A stretch of 64,000 nt of DNA from assembly GCA_003526845.1 (NCBI GenBank), contig DPVM01000008.1, forward strand, positions 193,463 to 257,462, written 5' to 3'. The notes below the pieces were generated by a model. The model did no database searches and was not told where the DNA came from. It was given only the letters and a program-made list of their open reading frames with translations. Position numbers and translations under genes: made by a program. Positions within the stretch are counted from its first letter, which is position 1. Each line of letters starts with the position of its first letter. Positions 42,421 through 49,834 of the stretch are shown here, one piece after another. The stretch comes from Oscillospiraceae bacterium. Its GTDB lineage: Bacteria; Bacillota; Clostridia; Oscillospirales; Acutalibacteraceae.

Positions 42421-42570
42421 ATGAGAGTTAAAGTTACTTTAGCTTGCACTGAATGCAAACAACGCAACTACAACACAATGAAAAACAAGAAGAATACACC
42501 TGACAGACTTGAAATGAACAAGTACTGCCCATTCTGTAAGAAACATACTCTTCACAGAGAGACAAAGTAA
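42421..42570 (+). CDS. rpmG: Ribosomal protein L33
   Basis: The 49-residue protein of the large ribosomal subunit begins MRVKVTLACTECKQRNYNT and has the zinc-ribbon pairs CTEC and CPFC. AGGAGGTG lies six bases before the ATG. An in-frame extension back to 42292 is not expected, because L33 always starts here. It opens the secE-nusG-rplKA transcript, the usual Firmicutes order. Confidence 0.95.
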   Translation: MRVKVTLACTECKQRNYNTMKNKKNTPDRLEMNKYCPFCKKHTLHRETK

Positions 42571-42584
42571 CGGGAGGAATATCG

Positions 42585-43010
42585 ATGGCTGAAGATAAAA
42601 AGTCTAAGGCAAGCAAAGCTGAGACTAAGAAGGCTGACAAAAAAGCCGATAAAAAGGCTGATAAGAAAAAGTCTAAGAAAAATCCGTTCAAGTCAATCGC
42701 AAGTTACTTTAAAAGTGTCAGAAGTGAAGGCAAAAAAGTTGTATGGCCTGGTGCAGTCGAGGTAGTTAAAAATACCCTTGTTGTATTGGTTGTAATCTTT
42801 GTAGTCGGAGTAGTTATTTACGGTATTGATACCGGCCTTACTTACGGTATGAAATCGATTAAAAACGCTGCCGACAACAGAACAACAACATCAGCATCAA
42901 CAACAGCTCCAAAAACAACTGTTCAAACAACGGCAGATACAACAAAAGCAACAACTTCAACTCAAAAAGCAGAGACAACAAAAGCTGATTCACAAACAGC
43001 CAAGCAATAG
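42585..43010 (+). CDS. secE: SecE, preprotein translocase subunit, with C-terminal extension
   Basis: The 141-residue protein has a lysine-rich N terminus, then the conserved YFKSVRSEGKKVVWPGAVEV amphipathic helix and one membrane helix (about 64-88). SecE clamps SecY in the translocon. After the membrane helix, where SecE normally ends, about 45 extra residues follow that are rich in Thr, Ala and Lys (TTTSASTTAPKTTVQTTAD) and should lie outside the cell. GGGAGG lies eight bases before the ATG. Confidence 0.93.
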   Translation: MAEDKKSKASKAETKKADKKADKKADKKKSKKNPFKSIASYFKSVRSEGKKVVWPGAVEVVKNTLVVLVVIFVVGVVIYGIDTGLTYGMKSIKNAADNRTTTSASTTAPKTTVQTTADTTKATTSTQKAETTKADSQTAKQ

Positions 43011-43020
43011 GAGGCAGTTT

Positions 43021-43545
43021 ATGGACGAAGCAAAATGGTATGTTGCTCACACATTTTCAGGATATGAAAACAAAGTTGCGAGCGACCTTAAAATAAAGGT
43101 TGAAAACCAAAATCTCACCGATATGATTCAGGAGATTGTTGTTCCGACCGAAACCGTTGTCGAAATCAAAGAGGACGGCACAAAGAAAGAAACCGAAAGA
43201 AAAATTTTCCCAAGCTATCTTCTAATCAAAATGGTTATGACAGACGATACTTGGTATGTTGTGCGCAACACAAGAGGTTGTGCCGGTTTTGTAGGCCCTG
43301 AGGGCAAGCCTGTTCCGCTCACCGAAGAGGAAGTTAAAAACCTCGGCGTAGAGAAGGTATCGGTTGAGGTTGCATATAAAGAGGGCGACCTTGTTAATGT
43401 TATTGACGGTCCTCTTGAAGGATTTTCGGGCACTGTCGAATCTATCGACATTGCCAACAACAGTGCACAGGTAAGCGTTTCTATGTTCGGACGCGACACT
43501 TCTGTGGACTTTGAACTTGACCAACTTGAAAAGGTCAACGATTAA
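43021..43545 (+). CDS. nusG: NusG transcription factor
   Basis: The 174-residue NusG has the N-terminal NGN domain (WYVAHTFSGYENKVASDL, YVVRNTRGCAGFVG) and the KOW domain (GDLVNVIDGPLEGFSGTVES). It modifies RNA polymerase pausing and termination. AGGAGG precedes the ATG, and the gene follows secE by 10 bases. Confidence 0.96.
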   Translation: MDEAKWYVAHTFSGYENKVASDLKIKVENQNLTDMIQEIVVPTETVVEIKEDGTKKETERKIFPSYLLIKMVMTDDTWYVVRNTRGCAGFVGPEGKPVPLTEEEVKNLGVEKVSVEVAYKEGDLVNVIDGPLEGFSGTVESIDIANNSAQVSVSMFGRDTSVDFELDQLEKVND

Positions 43546-43555
43546 TTTCAGTAAT

Positions 43556-43650
43556 TCGCAGCATTGCTGCATTTTACCACAGGCTGTTATTTATAGCCGC
43601 TTGTGAGTGGGAGGAGATATACTTCTCCGCCAAATACCACATTTTAGGAG
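43556..43650 (+). promoter_or_regulatory. Untranslated stretch before rplK, possible r-protein leader element
   Basis: The 114-base gap between nusG and rplK holds GGAGGAGATATACTTCTCCGCC (a GGAG/CTCC hairpin) between two ACCAC blocks. Feedback by L1 or L11 on such leaders is known. The exact fold was not verified. Confidence 0.4.
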
Positions 43651-43659
43651 GAAAAAATT

Positions 43660-44085
43660 ATGGCTCAAAAGGTAGTAGGTTTAATTAAACTTCAAATTCC
43701 TGCAGGCAAAGCAACTCCTGCACCGCCGGTTGGTCCCGCACTCGGTCAACACGGTGTTAACATCGTTGCTTTCACAAAGGAATTCAACGAAAGAACAAAG
43801 AATGACGCAGGTCTTATCATTCCTGTTGTAATCACAGTATATGAGGATCGTTCATTCACATTTGTAACAAAGACACCACCTGCAGCAGTTCTTATCAAAA
43901 AGGCTTGCGGTATTGACAAAGCTTCCGGTGTTCCGAACAAGACAAAGGTTGCAACAATATCAAAGGCTGATGTTCAAAAGATTGCTGAAACAAAGATGCC
44001 TGACCTTAATGCTGCATCACTCGAAGCCGCTATGTCAATGATAGCAGGTACAGCACGCAGCATGGGTATAGTAGTAGAAGACTAA
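43660..44085 (+). CDS. rplK: Ribosomal protein L11
   Basis: The 141-residue protein has KLQIPAGKATPAPPVGPALG and the C-terminal RNA-binding domain with GTARSMGIVVED. L11 forms the GTPase-associated centre and is the target of PrmA, encoded at 13911-14870. AGGAGG precedes the start. Confidence 0.97.
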   Translation: MAQKVVGLIKLQIPAGKATPAPPVGPALGQHGVNIVAFTKEFNERTKNDAGLIIPVVITVYEDRSFTFVTKTPPAAVLIKKACGIDKASGVPNKTKVATISKADVQKIAETKMPDLNAASLEAAMSMIAGTARSMGIVVED

Positions 44086-44134
44086 TTCCCCGTGTGGGAG
44101 GAAAAATCCGATTAACCACTGGAGGTAATTTATA

Positions 44135-44836
44135 ATGAAACACGGAAAGAAATATACAGATGGTGCTAAGTTAATTGACCGCACTAATTTATACACAGAA
44201 AAAGAGGCTCTTGACCTTGTAGCTCAAACAGCCAAAGCAAAATTTGACGAAACAGTAGAAATCCATATTCGTCTCGGTGTTGACTCACGCCACGCTGACC
44301 AGCAGGTTCGCGGCGCCGTAGTTCTTCCTAACGGAACAGGTAAGGATGTAAGAGTTGCTGTTTTCGCAAAGGGTGACCTTGCAAAGGCTGCTCAGGATGC
44401 AGGTGCCGATTTTGTCGGTGATGCAGACCTCGTTCAGAAAATCCAAGGCGGATGGATGGACTTTGATGTTGCCATCGCATCTCCCGACATGATGGGCTTC
44501 GTTGGTCGTTTGGGTAAGGTTCTCGGTCCTCGCGGACTTATGCCGTCACCAAAGGCAGGCACAGTAACAATGGATGTTGCCAAGGCTGTTCAGGAAGCTA
44601 AAGCAGGTAAGATTGAGTACCGTCTTGACAAGACAAACATTATCCACTGCCCAATCGGTAAAGTATCATTCGGTACAGACAAGCTCCTCGAAAACCTCAA
44701 TGCTCTTATGGACGCTATCCTTAAGGCAAAGCCGGAGGCTTCAAAGGGTCAGTATATTAAATCTGTTGCTATAGCATCAACAATGGGTCCCGGTGTTCGT
44801 GTAAATCCGAACAAGGTTGGCTCTGCTGCAGAATAA
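44135..44836 (+). CDS. rplA: Ribosomal protein L1
   Basis: The 233-residue protein has DETVEIHIRLGVDSRHADQQ, the GRLGKVLGPRGLMPSPKAGT signature and the C-terminal GPGVRVNP. L1 forms the stalk at the exit site and often controls its own operon. GGAGGTAA precedes the ATG. It ends shortly before a separate promoter for rplJ-rplL. Confidence 0.97.
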   Translation: MKHGKKYTDGAKLIDRTNLYTEKEALDLVAQTAKAKFDETVEIHIRLGVDSRHADQQVRGAVVLPNGTGKDVRVAVFAKGDLAKAAQDAGADFVGDADLVQKIQGGWMDFDVAIASPDMMGFVGRLGKVLGPRGLMPSPKAGTVTMDVAKAVQEAKAGKIEYRLDKTNIIHCPIGKVSFGTDKLLENLNALMDAILKAKPEASKGQYIKSVAIASTMGPGVRVNPNKVGSAAE

Positions 44837-44849
44837 TTTAATAAATGTG

Positions 44850-44878
44850 TTGACAAGGGCTATCCCTTGTGATATAAT
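44850..44878 (+). promoter_or_regulatory. Promoter of rplJ-rplL
   Basis: TTGACA (44850-44855), 17 bases, TATAAT (44873-44878): an almost perfect consensus. Confidence 0.9.
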
Positions 44879-44885
44879 ACACACG

Positions 44886-45020
44886 CTGTTCAACCAAAGA
44901 CAGTAGGTGCCGTTTCGGCGTAAGCATTGTCGCCTACCGAGGAATGAGCATTATGTATTGCAGAAATGCGCTTTTTATGTAATGTTGTGCATCCTCGTTT
45001 TGGGGATGCACTTTTTATTT
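44886..45020 (+). promoter_or_regulatory. L10-type ribosomal protein leader with attenuator
   Basis: The leader contains AGTAGGTGCCG ... GTCGCCTACCGAGGAATGAGC, the kink-turn stem typical of L10 leaders. It is followed by a terminator hairpin, GTGCATCC TCGTTTT GGGGATGCAC, and TTTTTATTT at 44987-45020. L10(L12)4 binding is known to favour termination in such leaders. Confidence 0.85.
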
Positions 45021-45075
45021 GGATTAACAGCCATAAGCCCGATTTTATCGGCAAATAATTATGGAGGTAAACTAA

Positions 45076-45639
45076 ATGCCAAGTACAGTAGTTCTTGAAA
45101 AGAAAAAGCAACAAGTTGCCGACCTTTCAGCCAGAATTAAAGAATCTTGTGCAGGTATCGTAGTTGATTACAAGGGTATCAATGTTGATGACGATACGAA
45201 GCTCAGAAAAGAGCTCCGTGAAGCAGGCATTGTTTATACAGTAGTTAAAAACTCAATCCTCAAGCGTGCAGCAGAGGATGCCGGCCTCACAATCGAAGAT
45301 TCTGTAGTTGAAGGAACAACAGCAGTTGCAACAAGCGTCGATGATTATGTAGCCGCTGCCCGTATTCTTAACAAATACGCAGAAGCACATGACAATTTCA
45401 CCATCAAAACAGGTTATCTTGACGGCGAGATTATCGACGATGCAAAAATCGTTTCTCTTGCTAAATTACCGTCAAGAGAAGTTCTTCTTGCAACAGTTTG
45501 CAGTGTATTCAATGCACCTATCGCAGCATTCGCTCGCGGCGTACAAGCAATTGTAGACAAGGGTGGAGTTGAGGCTTGCGCTGAAGCTAAGGAAGAAGCT
45601 CCTGCAGAGGAGACACCGGCTGAAGAAACAGCAGAATAA
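45076..45639 (+). CDS. rplJ: Ribosomal protein L10
   Basis: The 187-residue stalk base protein has GIVVDYKGINVDDDTKLRKELR, VVKNSILKRAAED and a helical C terminus for L7/L12 dimers. The end is extended with acidic residues (EEAPAEETPAEETAE), longer than in most species. GGAGG lies eight bases before the ATG. The gene is preceded by its own leader. Confidence 0.96.
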   Translation: MPSTVVLEKKKQQVADLSARIKESCAGIVVDYKGINVDDDTKLRKELREAGIVYTVVKNSILKRAAEDAGLTIEDSVVEGTTAVATSVDDYVAAARILNKYAEAHDNFTIKTGYLDGEIIDDAKIVSLAKLPSREVLLATVCSVFNAPIAAFARGVQAIVDKGGVEACAEAKEEAPAEETPAEETAE

Positions 45640-45676
45640 TTAATTTTTAAAATCACATTTTACGGAGGAAATAAAA

Positions 45677-46054
45677 ATGGCATCAGAGAATGTTACAAAA
45701 ATCGTTGAAGAACTTAAAACTCTCACAGTTCTTGAACTCTCAGAACTCGTATCAGCAGTAGAAGAAGAATTCGGCGTAAGCGCTGCAGCAGCAGTAGCAG
45801 TAGCAGCACCGGCAGAAGGCGGCGCAGCAGCAGCTGAAGAAAAGACAGAGTTCGATGTAGTACTTACAGAAGTAGGTGCAAACAAGATTCAGGTTATCAA
45901 GGCAGTTCGTGAAGCAACAGGTCTTGGCCTTAAGGAAGCAAAGGCAATCGTTGACGGCGCTCCTGCAACAGTTAAGGAAGCAATGCCGACAGCTGACGCT
46001 GAAGCTCTTAAGGAAGCTCTTACAGCAGCAGGCGCTACTGTTGAACTTAAGTAA
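45677..46054 (+). CDS. rplL: Ribosomal protein L7/L12
   Basis: The 125-residue protein has the N-terminal dimer helix, an alanine-rich hinge and the globular EKTEFDVVLTEVGANKIQVI ... LGLKEAKAIVDGAP domain that recruits translation factors. GGAGGAAA precedes the ATG. In most Firmicutes rpoB follows within a few hundred bases; here a terminator follows instead. Confidence 0.97.
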   Translation: MASENVTKIVEELKTLTVLELSELVSAVEEEFGVSAAAAVAVAAPAEGGAAAAEEKTEFDVVLTEVGANKIQVIKAVREATGLGLKEAKAIVDGAPATVKEAMPTADAEALKEALTAAGATVELK

Positions 46055-46084
46055 TTCGGTTTACTTTAAAAAATCCATAATTTT

Positions 46085-46116
46085 AAGGCAGGTTGAAATA
46101 CCTGCCTTTTCTTTTT
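46085..46116 (+). terminator. Terminator of rplJ-rplL
   Basis: AAGGCAGGT and ACCTGCCTT pair around TGAAAT, followed by TTCTTTTTG. Confidence 0.9.
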
Positions 46117-46141
46117 GTCCCAAAATCAAATATAAAAAATA

Positions 46142-46264
46142 ACCGAAGCAATCATTATTGTCGCTGCAGTTATTTCTCATACTTAAACACTGATGGGCCC
46201 TAAATCAGCGGTCAACTCTGCATGTATGAAGAAATGCAAACAATTATACAATGATTGCTTCGGT
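46142..46264. repeat. Large folded inverted-repeat element after rplL
   Basis: ACCGAAGCAATCATT at one end pairs exactly with AATGATTGCTTCGGT at the other, 123 bases apart. A second stem (ATTTCTCATAC with GTATGAAGAAAT, one bulge) and a third (CTGAT with ATCAG around GGGCCCTAA) are nested inside. TGCAGTT and AACTCTGCA could add a crossing helix. No coding frame fits. It could be a structured RNA or a MITE-like insertion with 15-bp ends. The rest of the gap, 46265-46627, holds a CTCCG/CGGAG hairpin (46289-46308) and an open stretch without a ribosome site (46331-46513). Confidence 0.7.
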
Positions 46265-46627
46265 ATGCGCTTCATAGATACTCCGAATATACAGCCGGAG
46301 ATATGCAATTCTTAAGCCAAGCCAAGTAATACTCCTTTAATAAAAAAGAACCTTCGCATAAGCCAAATGACATTTGCTCGGGAGTGGAAACATTATAACT
46401 TACCTAACCTTGACGCAAATCTTCAATTGGCTGAAGAATTAAGAATATATATGATCCTGCTCACTAAGGAAATGACAAACCTTAATCGACAAATATTGTC
46501 AAAATCAGATTAATTTCACAAAAATGTCGATAAGTGGGCAAGTGCGCACCTAAGTACACAGATATTGTAGCATAATAATCAAAAAATGTAAATACTAAAT
46601 TTATAAAAGGTAAGGATTATTTATGCT

Positions 46628-46870
46628 ATGGGACAAATCAAGTATGAAACGGTGAGTAAAATCAGAGCCAATGTCGGCAAAAATATTGTTGACGCAAGAA
46701 AAACGCGCGGCATATCACAATCCATGCTTGTTGCAAAGCTTAATGTCTACGGTTGTAATGTGAGCAGGTTTTCAGTTTCATCTATTGAAAACAGCCATTC
46801 TTGCGACTTGAATTTGCTTGCCGATATAAAAGCCGTGCTTGATTGCTCATGGGACGAATTGCTTAAATAA
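46628..46870 (+). CDS. Small HTH (XRE-type) regulator
   Basis: The 80-residue protein is almost all helix-turn-helix: VGKNIVDARKTRGISQSMLVAKL, then NVSRFSVSSIENSHS and CDLNLLADIKAVLDCSWDELL. This is the XRE/Cro fold of DNA-binding regulators. AAGGTAAGG lies about 10 bases before the ATG, which is not ideal. It ends at a strong terminator. It is the first gene after the folded region; no partner toxin gene is visible. Confidence 0.8.
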   Translation: MGQIKYETVSKIRANVGKNIVDARKTRGISQSMLVAKLNVYGCNVSRFSVSSIENSHSCDLNLLADIKAVLDCSWDELLK

Positions 46871-46890
46871 TCCGTATTATATAAAATGTT

Positions 46891-46923
46891 AAAGCGACAG
46901 AAAATCCTTTCTGTCGCTTTTTG
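46891..46923. terminator. Bidirectional terminator
   Basis: AAAGCGACAGAAA and TTTCTGTCGCTTT form a perfect 13-bp stem with a four-base loop between converging genes. Confidence 0.92.
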
Positions 46924-46925
46924 AT

Positions 46926-48758
46926 TTATTTTACCTTAGCAAATAATGTATTGCTCCAATAAGAATATACTTTTGCATTGCCGCGTTCTTTGTATGCGCG
47001 AACACGAACATAATATTTTTTCTTTGACTGTGCCGTTTTAATTGTTGTTTTGGCACTGCCTGCACCTTTGACATAAACAGGTTTGACATTTGACGAAAAG
47101 TTCTTTGAGGTGCTCCACATTACCTGATAACCGCTGATTCCCGGCGCCTTTTTCCAATATGCGGTTATTTTTTTCTTTGCCTTGGATTTTGCCGTTGTTG
47201 CCTTGATTGTGTTCGGTCTGGTGTATGTTTTGATTGACGAACTGCAGTCGCCGACGGTGATTGAACCGTTCGGTATAGTTTTGTATGCGCGAACCTTAAA
47301 ATAATATGTTGTGTTTGACGCAAGCTTGCTTACTGTTGCAGAGTTTGATTTTACATCGGCATATTTTGTGTATTTTTTTGTTTTTGCGCTGTAAATATAA
47401 ATTCTGTAATAATCGGCGTTTTGCTTTGCCCACGAAAGTTTAACACTGTTCGGCGTTGTTGATGATGCCTTCAGCCCCGTTACTTTTCCTGCGGCGGTAG
47501 ATGCGCTCATTTGACTTGAAAATGAGCCGTAATATGTTTTTCCGCTGACATTCTTATAGGTGCGAACTCTGAATTTATAATCCGTTCCGCCCAAAAGCTT
47601 TTTGAGCGTATATGTATTTGATGCGCCGGTATATGCATTTTTCCATCCGTTGCTGTAATATTGAAGATTGTAGCCGCTTATATTATTTGATTTATCCCAG
47701 GTGAGCTTTATTGAGTTGACAGTTGCAGACTGCGCTGTCGGTTTAGCCGCTTTTTTCGGTACAATTTCAAAATGCGCGGTCAGTGTATTAAATGAAGCAT
47801 AATTATTAATTCCTGTTACCGTTATTTTTGCCTTGCCGATTTCTGTATTGTCAGAATATTTAATCGTGTAGTCGCGGCTTTCTTTAAGCTTCTTTGTCTT
47901 GTAATAAACGGACATTTCGGGCTCGATTTCCTTGCCGGTGTATGAATGTGAGCCGACATCGGAAACAGTGAAGTCTTTTTCGTTCGGGTCTACATATATA
48001 AAGTTGCAGTCAACCTTGCCGGGTATTCCGGCTACCTTGCCCTTGGAGGTGTATTGCCACATTGAATAATCGCCTTTGTAGCCTGTGTTTGAAACATAGT
48101 GCGCAAGCCAAATGTCAATGCCTTCCTCTTTGAGAGTTGAATAATTCATCTTGTCCTCGAGAAAACTTTTGCTTGCATAAATCATTGGCTGAAAGCCGGC
48201 TTCCTCAATCATATCGCAAAATGTTAAAGCAATTTTTGTTTGCTCCGATTTTGACAAATGTGCGTTGTATAATCTGCCCACAAAACTGCCGTTTTTCTCG
48301 GCATATTCAATGTCATATGCGATGGGAAGGTCAAACTCGTATTTTGAAATCAAATTCAGAACATGGTTTGCTTCTTTTTTAGCATCGGCAACGCTTATTG
48401 CCTGCGAATAAAAATATGCGCCGACCTTAACGCCTGCTTTTTTTGCGTTTGTAATGTTTTGAACAAAATATTTATCATCGATAAATGTGCCGGAGTTTGC
48501 GTATCCGCGGCAACCGACTCTTATCATTGCAAAATCAACGCCGTCAGCCTTTGCTTTCTTCCAATTAATATCCTCCTGATAAGACGAAACATCAACGCCG
48601 TCGTATCTTTTGAATTTGTCAAATTTTGTTTGGTGCGTGTATGTGCCGCTTATAAAAGGACTTGACGATTTTGTAGTCGCAAGCGCAACAAGCGGAGCCT
48701 GTACGGCGAGCATCAGTGCTAAAACGAGTGATAAAACGATTTTAAATTTAGACTTCAT
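46926..48758 (-). CDS. Secreted GH25 lysozyme with Fn3-like repeats
   Basis: The 610-residue protein has a signal peptide (ALMLAVQAPLVALA), then a GH25 muramidase domain (about 50-255) with YDGVDVSSYQEDINWKKAK, MIRVGCRGY and PIAYDIEYAE carrying the catalytic acid pair. A small Ig-like module with YTIKYSDNTEIGKAKITVTG follows. Three fibronectin-III-like repeats (KVTGLKASSTTPNSVKLSW type) make up the rest. GH25 enzymes cut peptidoglycan between MurNAc and GlcNAc. A second GH25 gene lies upstream in the same direction. Confidence 0.9.
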   Translation of the reverse strand: MKSKFKIVLSLVLALMLAVQAPLVALATTKSSSPFISGTYTHQTKFDKFKRYDGVDVSSYQEDINWKKAKADGVDFAMIRVGCRGYANSGTFIDDKYFVQNITNAKKAGVKVGAYFYSQAISVADAKKEANHVLNLISKYEFDLPIAYDIEYAEKNGSFVGRLYNAHLSKSEQTKIALTFCDMIEEAGFQPMIYASKSFLEDKMNYSTLKEEGIDIWLAHYVSNTGYKGDYSMWQYTSKGKVAGIPGKVDCNFIYVDPNEKDFTVSDVGSHSYTGKEIEPEMSVYYKTKKLKESRDYTIKYSDNTEIGKAKITVTGINNYASFNTLTAHFEIVPKKAAKPTAQSATVNSIKLTWDKSNNISGYNLQYYSNGWKNAYTGASNTYTLKKLLGGTDYKFRVRTYKNVSGKTYYGSFSSQMSASTAAGKVTGLKASSTTPNSVKLSWAKQNADYYRIYIYSAKTKKYTKYADVKSNSATVSKLASNTTYYFKVRAYKTIPNGSITVGDCSSSIKTYTRPNTIKATTAKSKAKKKITAYWKKAPGISGYQVMWSTSKNFSSNVKPVYVKGAGSAKTTIKTAQSKKKYYVRVRAYKERGNAKVYSYWSNTLFAKVK

Positions 48759-48797
48759 AATTTCCCCAATCTTTAGGCTTTTGCCTAATTCTGTGTA

Positions 48798-49646
48798 TTA
48801 AATATACCAATAGTTTTTGTCGACATATTTTGAATTTATGCCGTCGCATTTGCCGGTGTTTGAATATTGCCAAATGTCAAATTTGCCGTTGTAGGTGTTC
48901 GATTTGTTATAGTCCGCCACCCAAATCGTGATGCCGCTTTTCAAACTCTTGACATCAATTTTTGATTCGTAAAAATGAGTGTTGGCATAAACACCGGGTT
49001 TATATCCCGCGTCGGACACGGTGTCGCAAAAAGCGTTGATGATTTCCGCCGCCTGATATTTTGTAAGATTCGCGCCCTTCAGCCTGCCGCCGAGTGAGCC
49101 GTCTTTTTCGTAGGCGTATTCAAAATCTATCACAACAGGGAGCGAAATATCATAATGTTTGATTATCTCGAGAGTGTATTCAGCCTCTTTGACGGCTTCA
49201 TCTTTTGTTGTCGCCTGCGAATAAAAATAAACCCCTATCGGCACATTTGCTTTGTTGGCGTGTTTTAAATTGTATCGCGCCTTGTTGTCCGTACTGAGTG
49301 CGCCGTTTGAATATCCGCTGTATCCTACACGGATAAAAGCAAAATCAACATTGTCAGCCACGGTTTCCCAATCAATGTCGCCGTTGTGCGACGAAACATC
49401 AATTCCGCTGACATAATCCTTATCGGTGTTGAATTTGAAATTTTCGACCTTGCCGTTATGTATTGCAACGGCGACCGCGCAAAGTCCCGCAATCAGGGCG
49501 ACGCAAAGAATTATGATAACGGCATTGACTGCCTTTTTCTTCTTTTTCGACAGAGTTTTGTATTTATGTTTTAATCTGTCAAATTTTATTTTAAAGCCGG
49601 AGGCTTTTTTCTTTTTTCTCCGCTTTTTCTTTGTTTTAGTATTCAT
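48798..49646 (-). CDS. Membrane-anchored GH25 lysozyme
   Basis: The 282-residue protein has a very basic N terminus (KTKKKRRKKKK), one membrane helix (about 43-63) and a GH25 domain outside: SGIDVSSHNGDIDWETVA, FIRVGYSGYSNG and LPVVIDFEYAYE with the catalytic residues. The build suggests a cell-wall hydrolase tethered to the membrane. The first gene of the pair lies 40 bases upstream of the second, so both may share a transcript. Confidence 0.9.
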   Translation of the reverse strand: MNTKTKKKRRKKKKASGFKIKFDRLKHKYKTLSKKKKKAVNAVIIILCVALIAGLCAVAVAIHNGKVENFKFNTDKDYVSGIDVSSHNGDIDWETVADNVDFAFIRVGYSGYSNGALSTDNKARYNLKHANKANVPIGVYFYSQATTKDEAVKEAEYTLEIIKHYDISLPVVIDFEYAYEKDGSLGGRLKGANLTKYQAAEIINAFCDTVSDAGYKPGVYANTHFYESKIDVKSLKSGITIWVADYNKSNTYNGKFDIWQYSNTGKCDGINSKYVDKNYWYI

Positions 49647-49775
49647 TTAAACCTCAATTCATACGGCGAAACGCCGTCGATTAATATATTAACTTATTTT
49701 ATATGTCTTTTCAATAGCTGCGGAGCAAAATTTACAATTTGTATATTTTAAACTGTAACTTATTTTAACTTTAAT

Positions 49776-49798
49776 ATTGCGGCGCAATGTGTTATAAT
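49776..49798 (+). promoter_or_regulatory. -10 box with a perfect 6-1-6 palindrome upstream
   Basis: ATTGCG G CGCAAT (49776-49788) sits just before TATAAT (49793-49798), where a repressor could block the promoter. The -35 (TTTAAT) is weak. A sugar-responsive LacI-type operator is plausible, given the glycosidase gene downstream. Confidence 0.5.
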
Positions 49799-49834
49799 AT
49801 TTCAAAATTTGTTTGATAAAAGGAGATATCCTTT

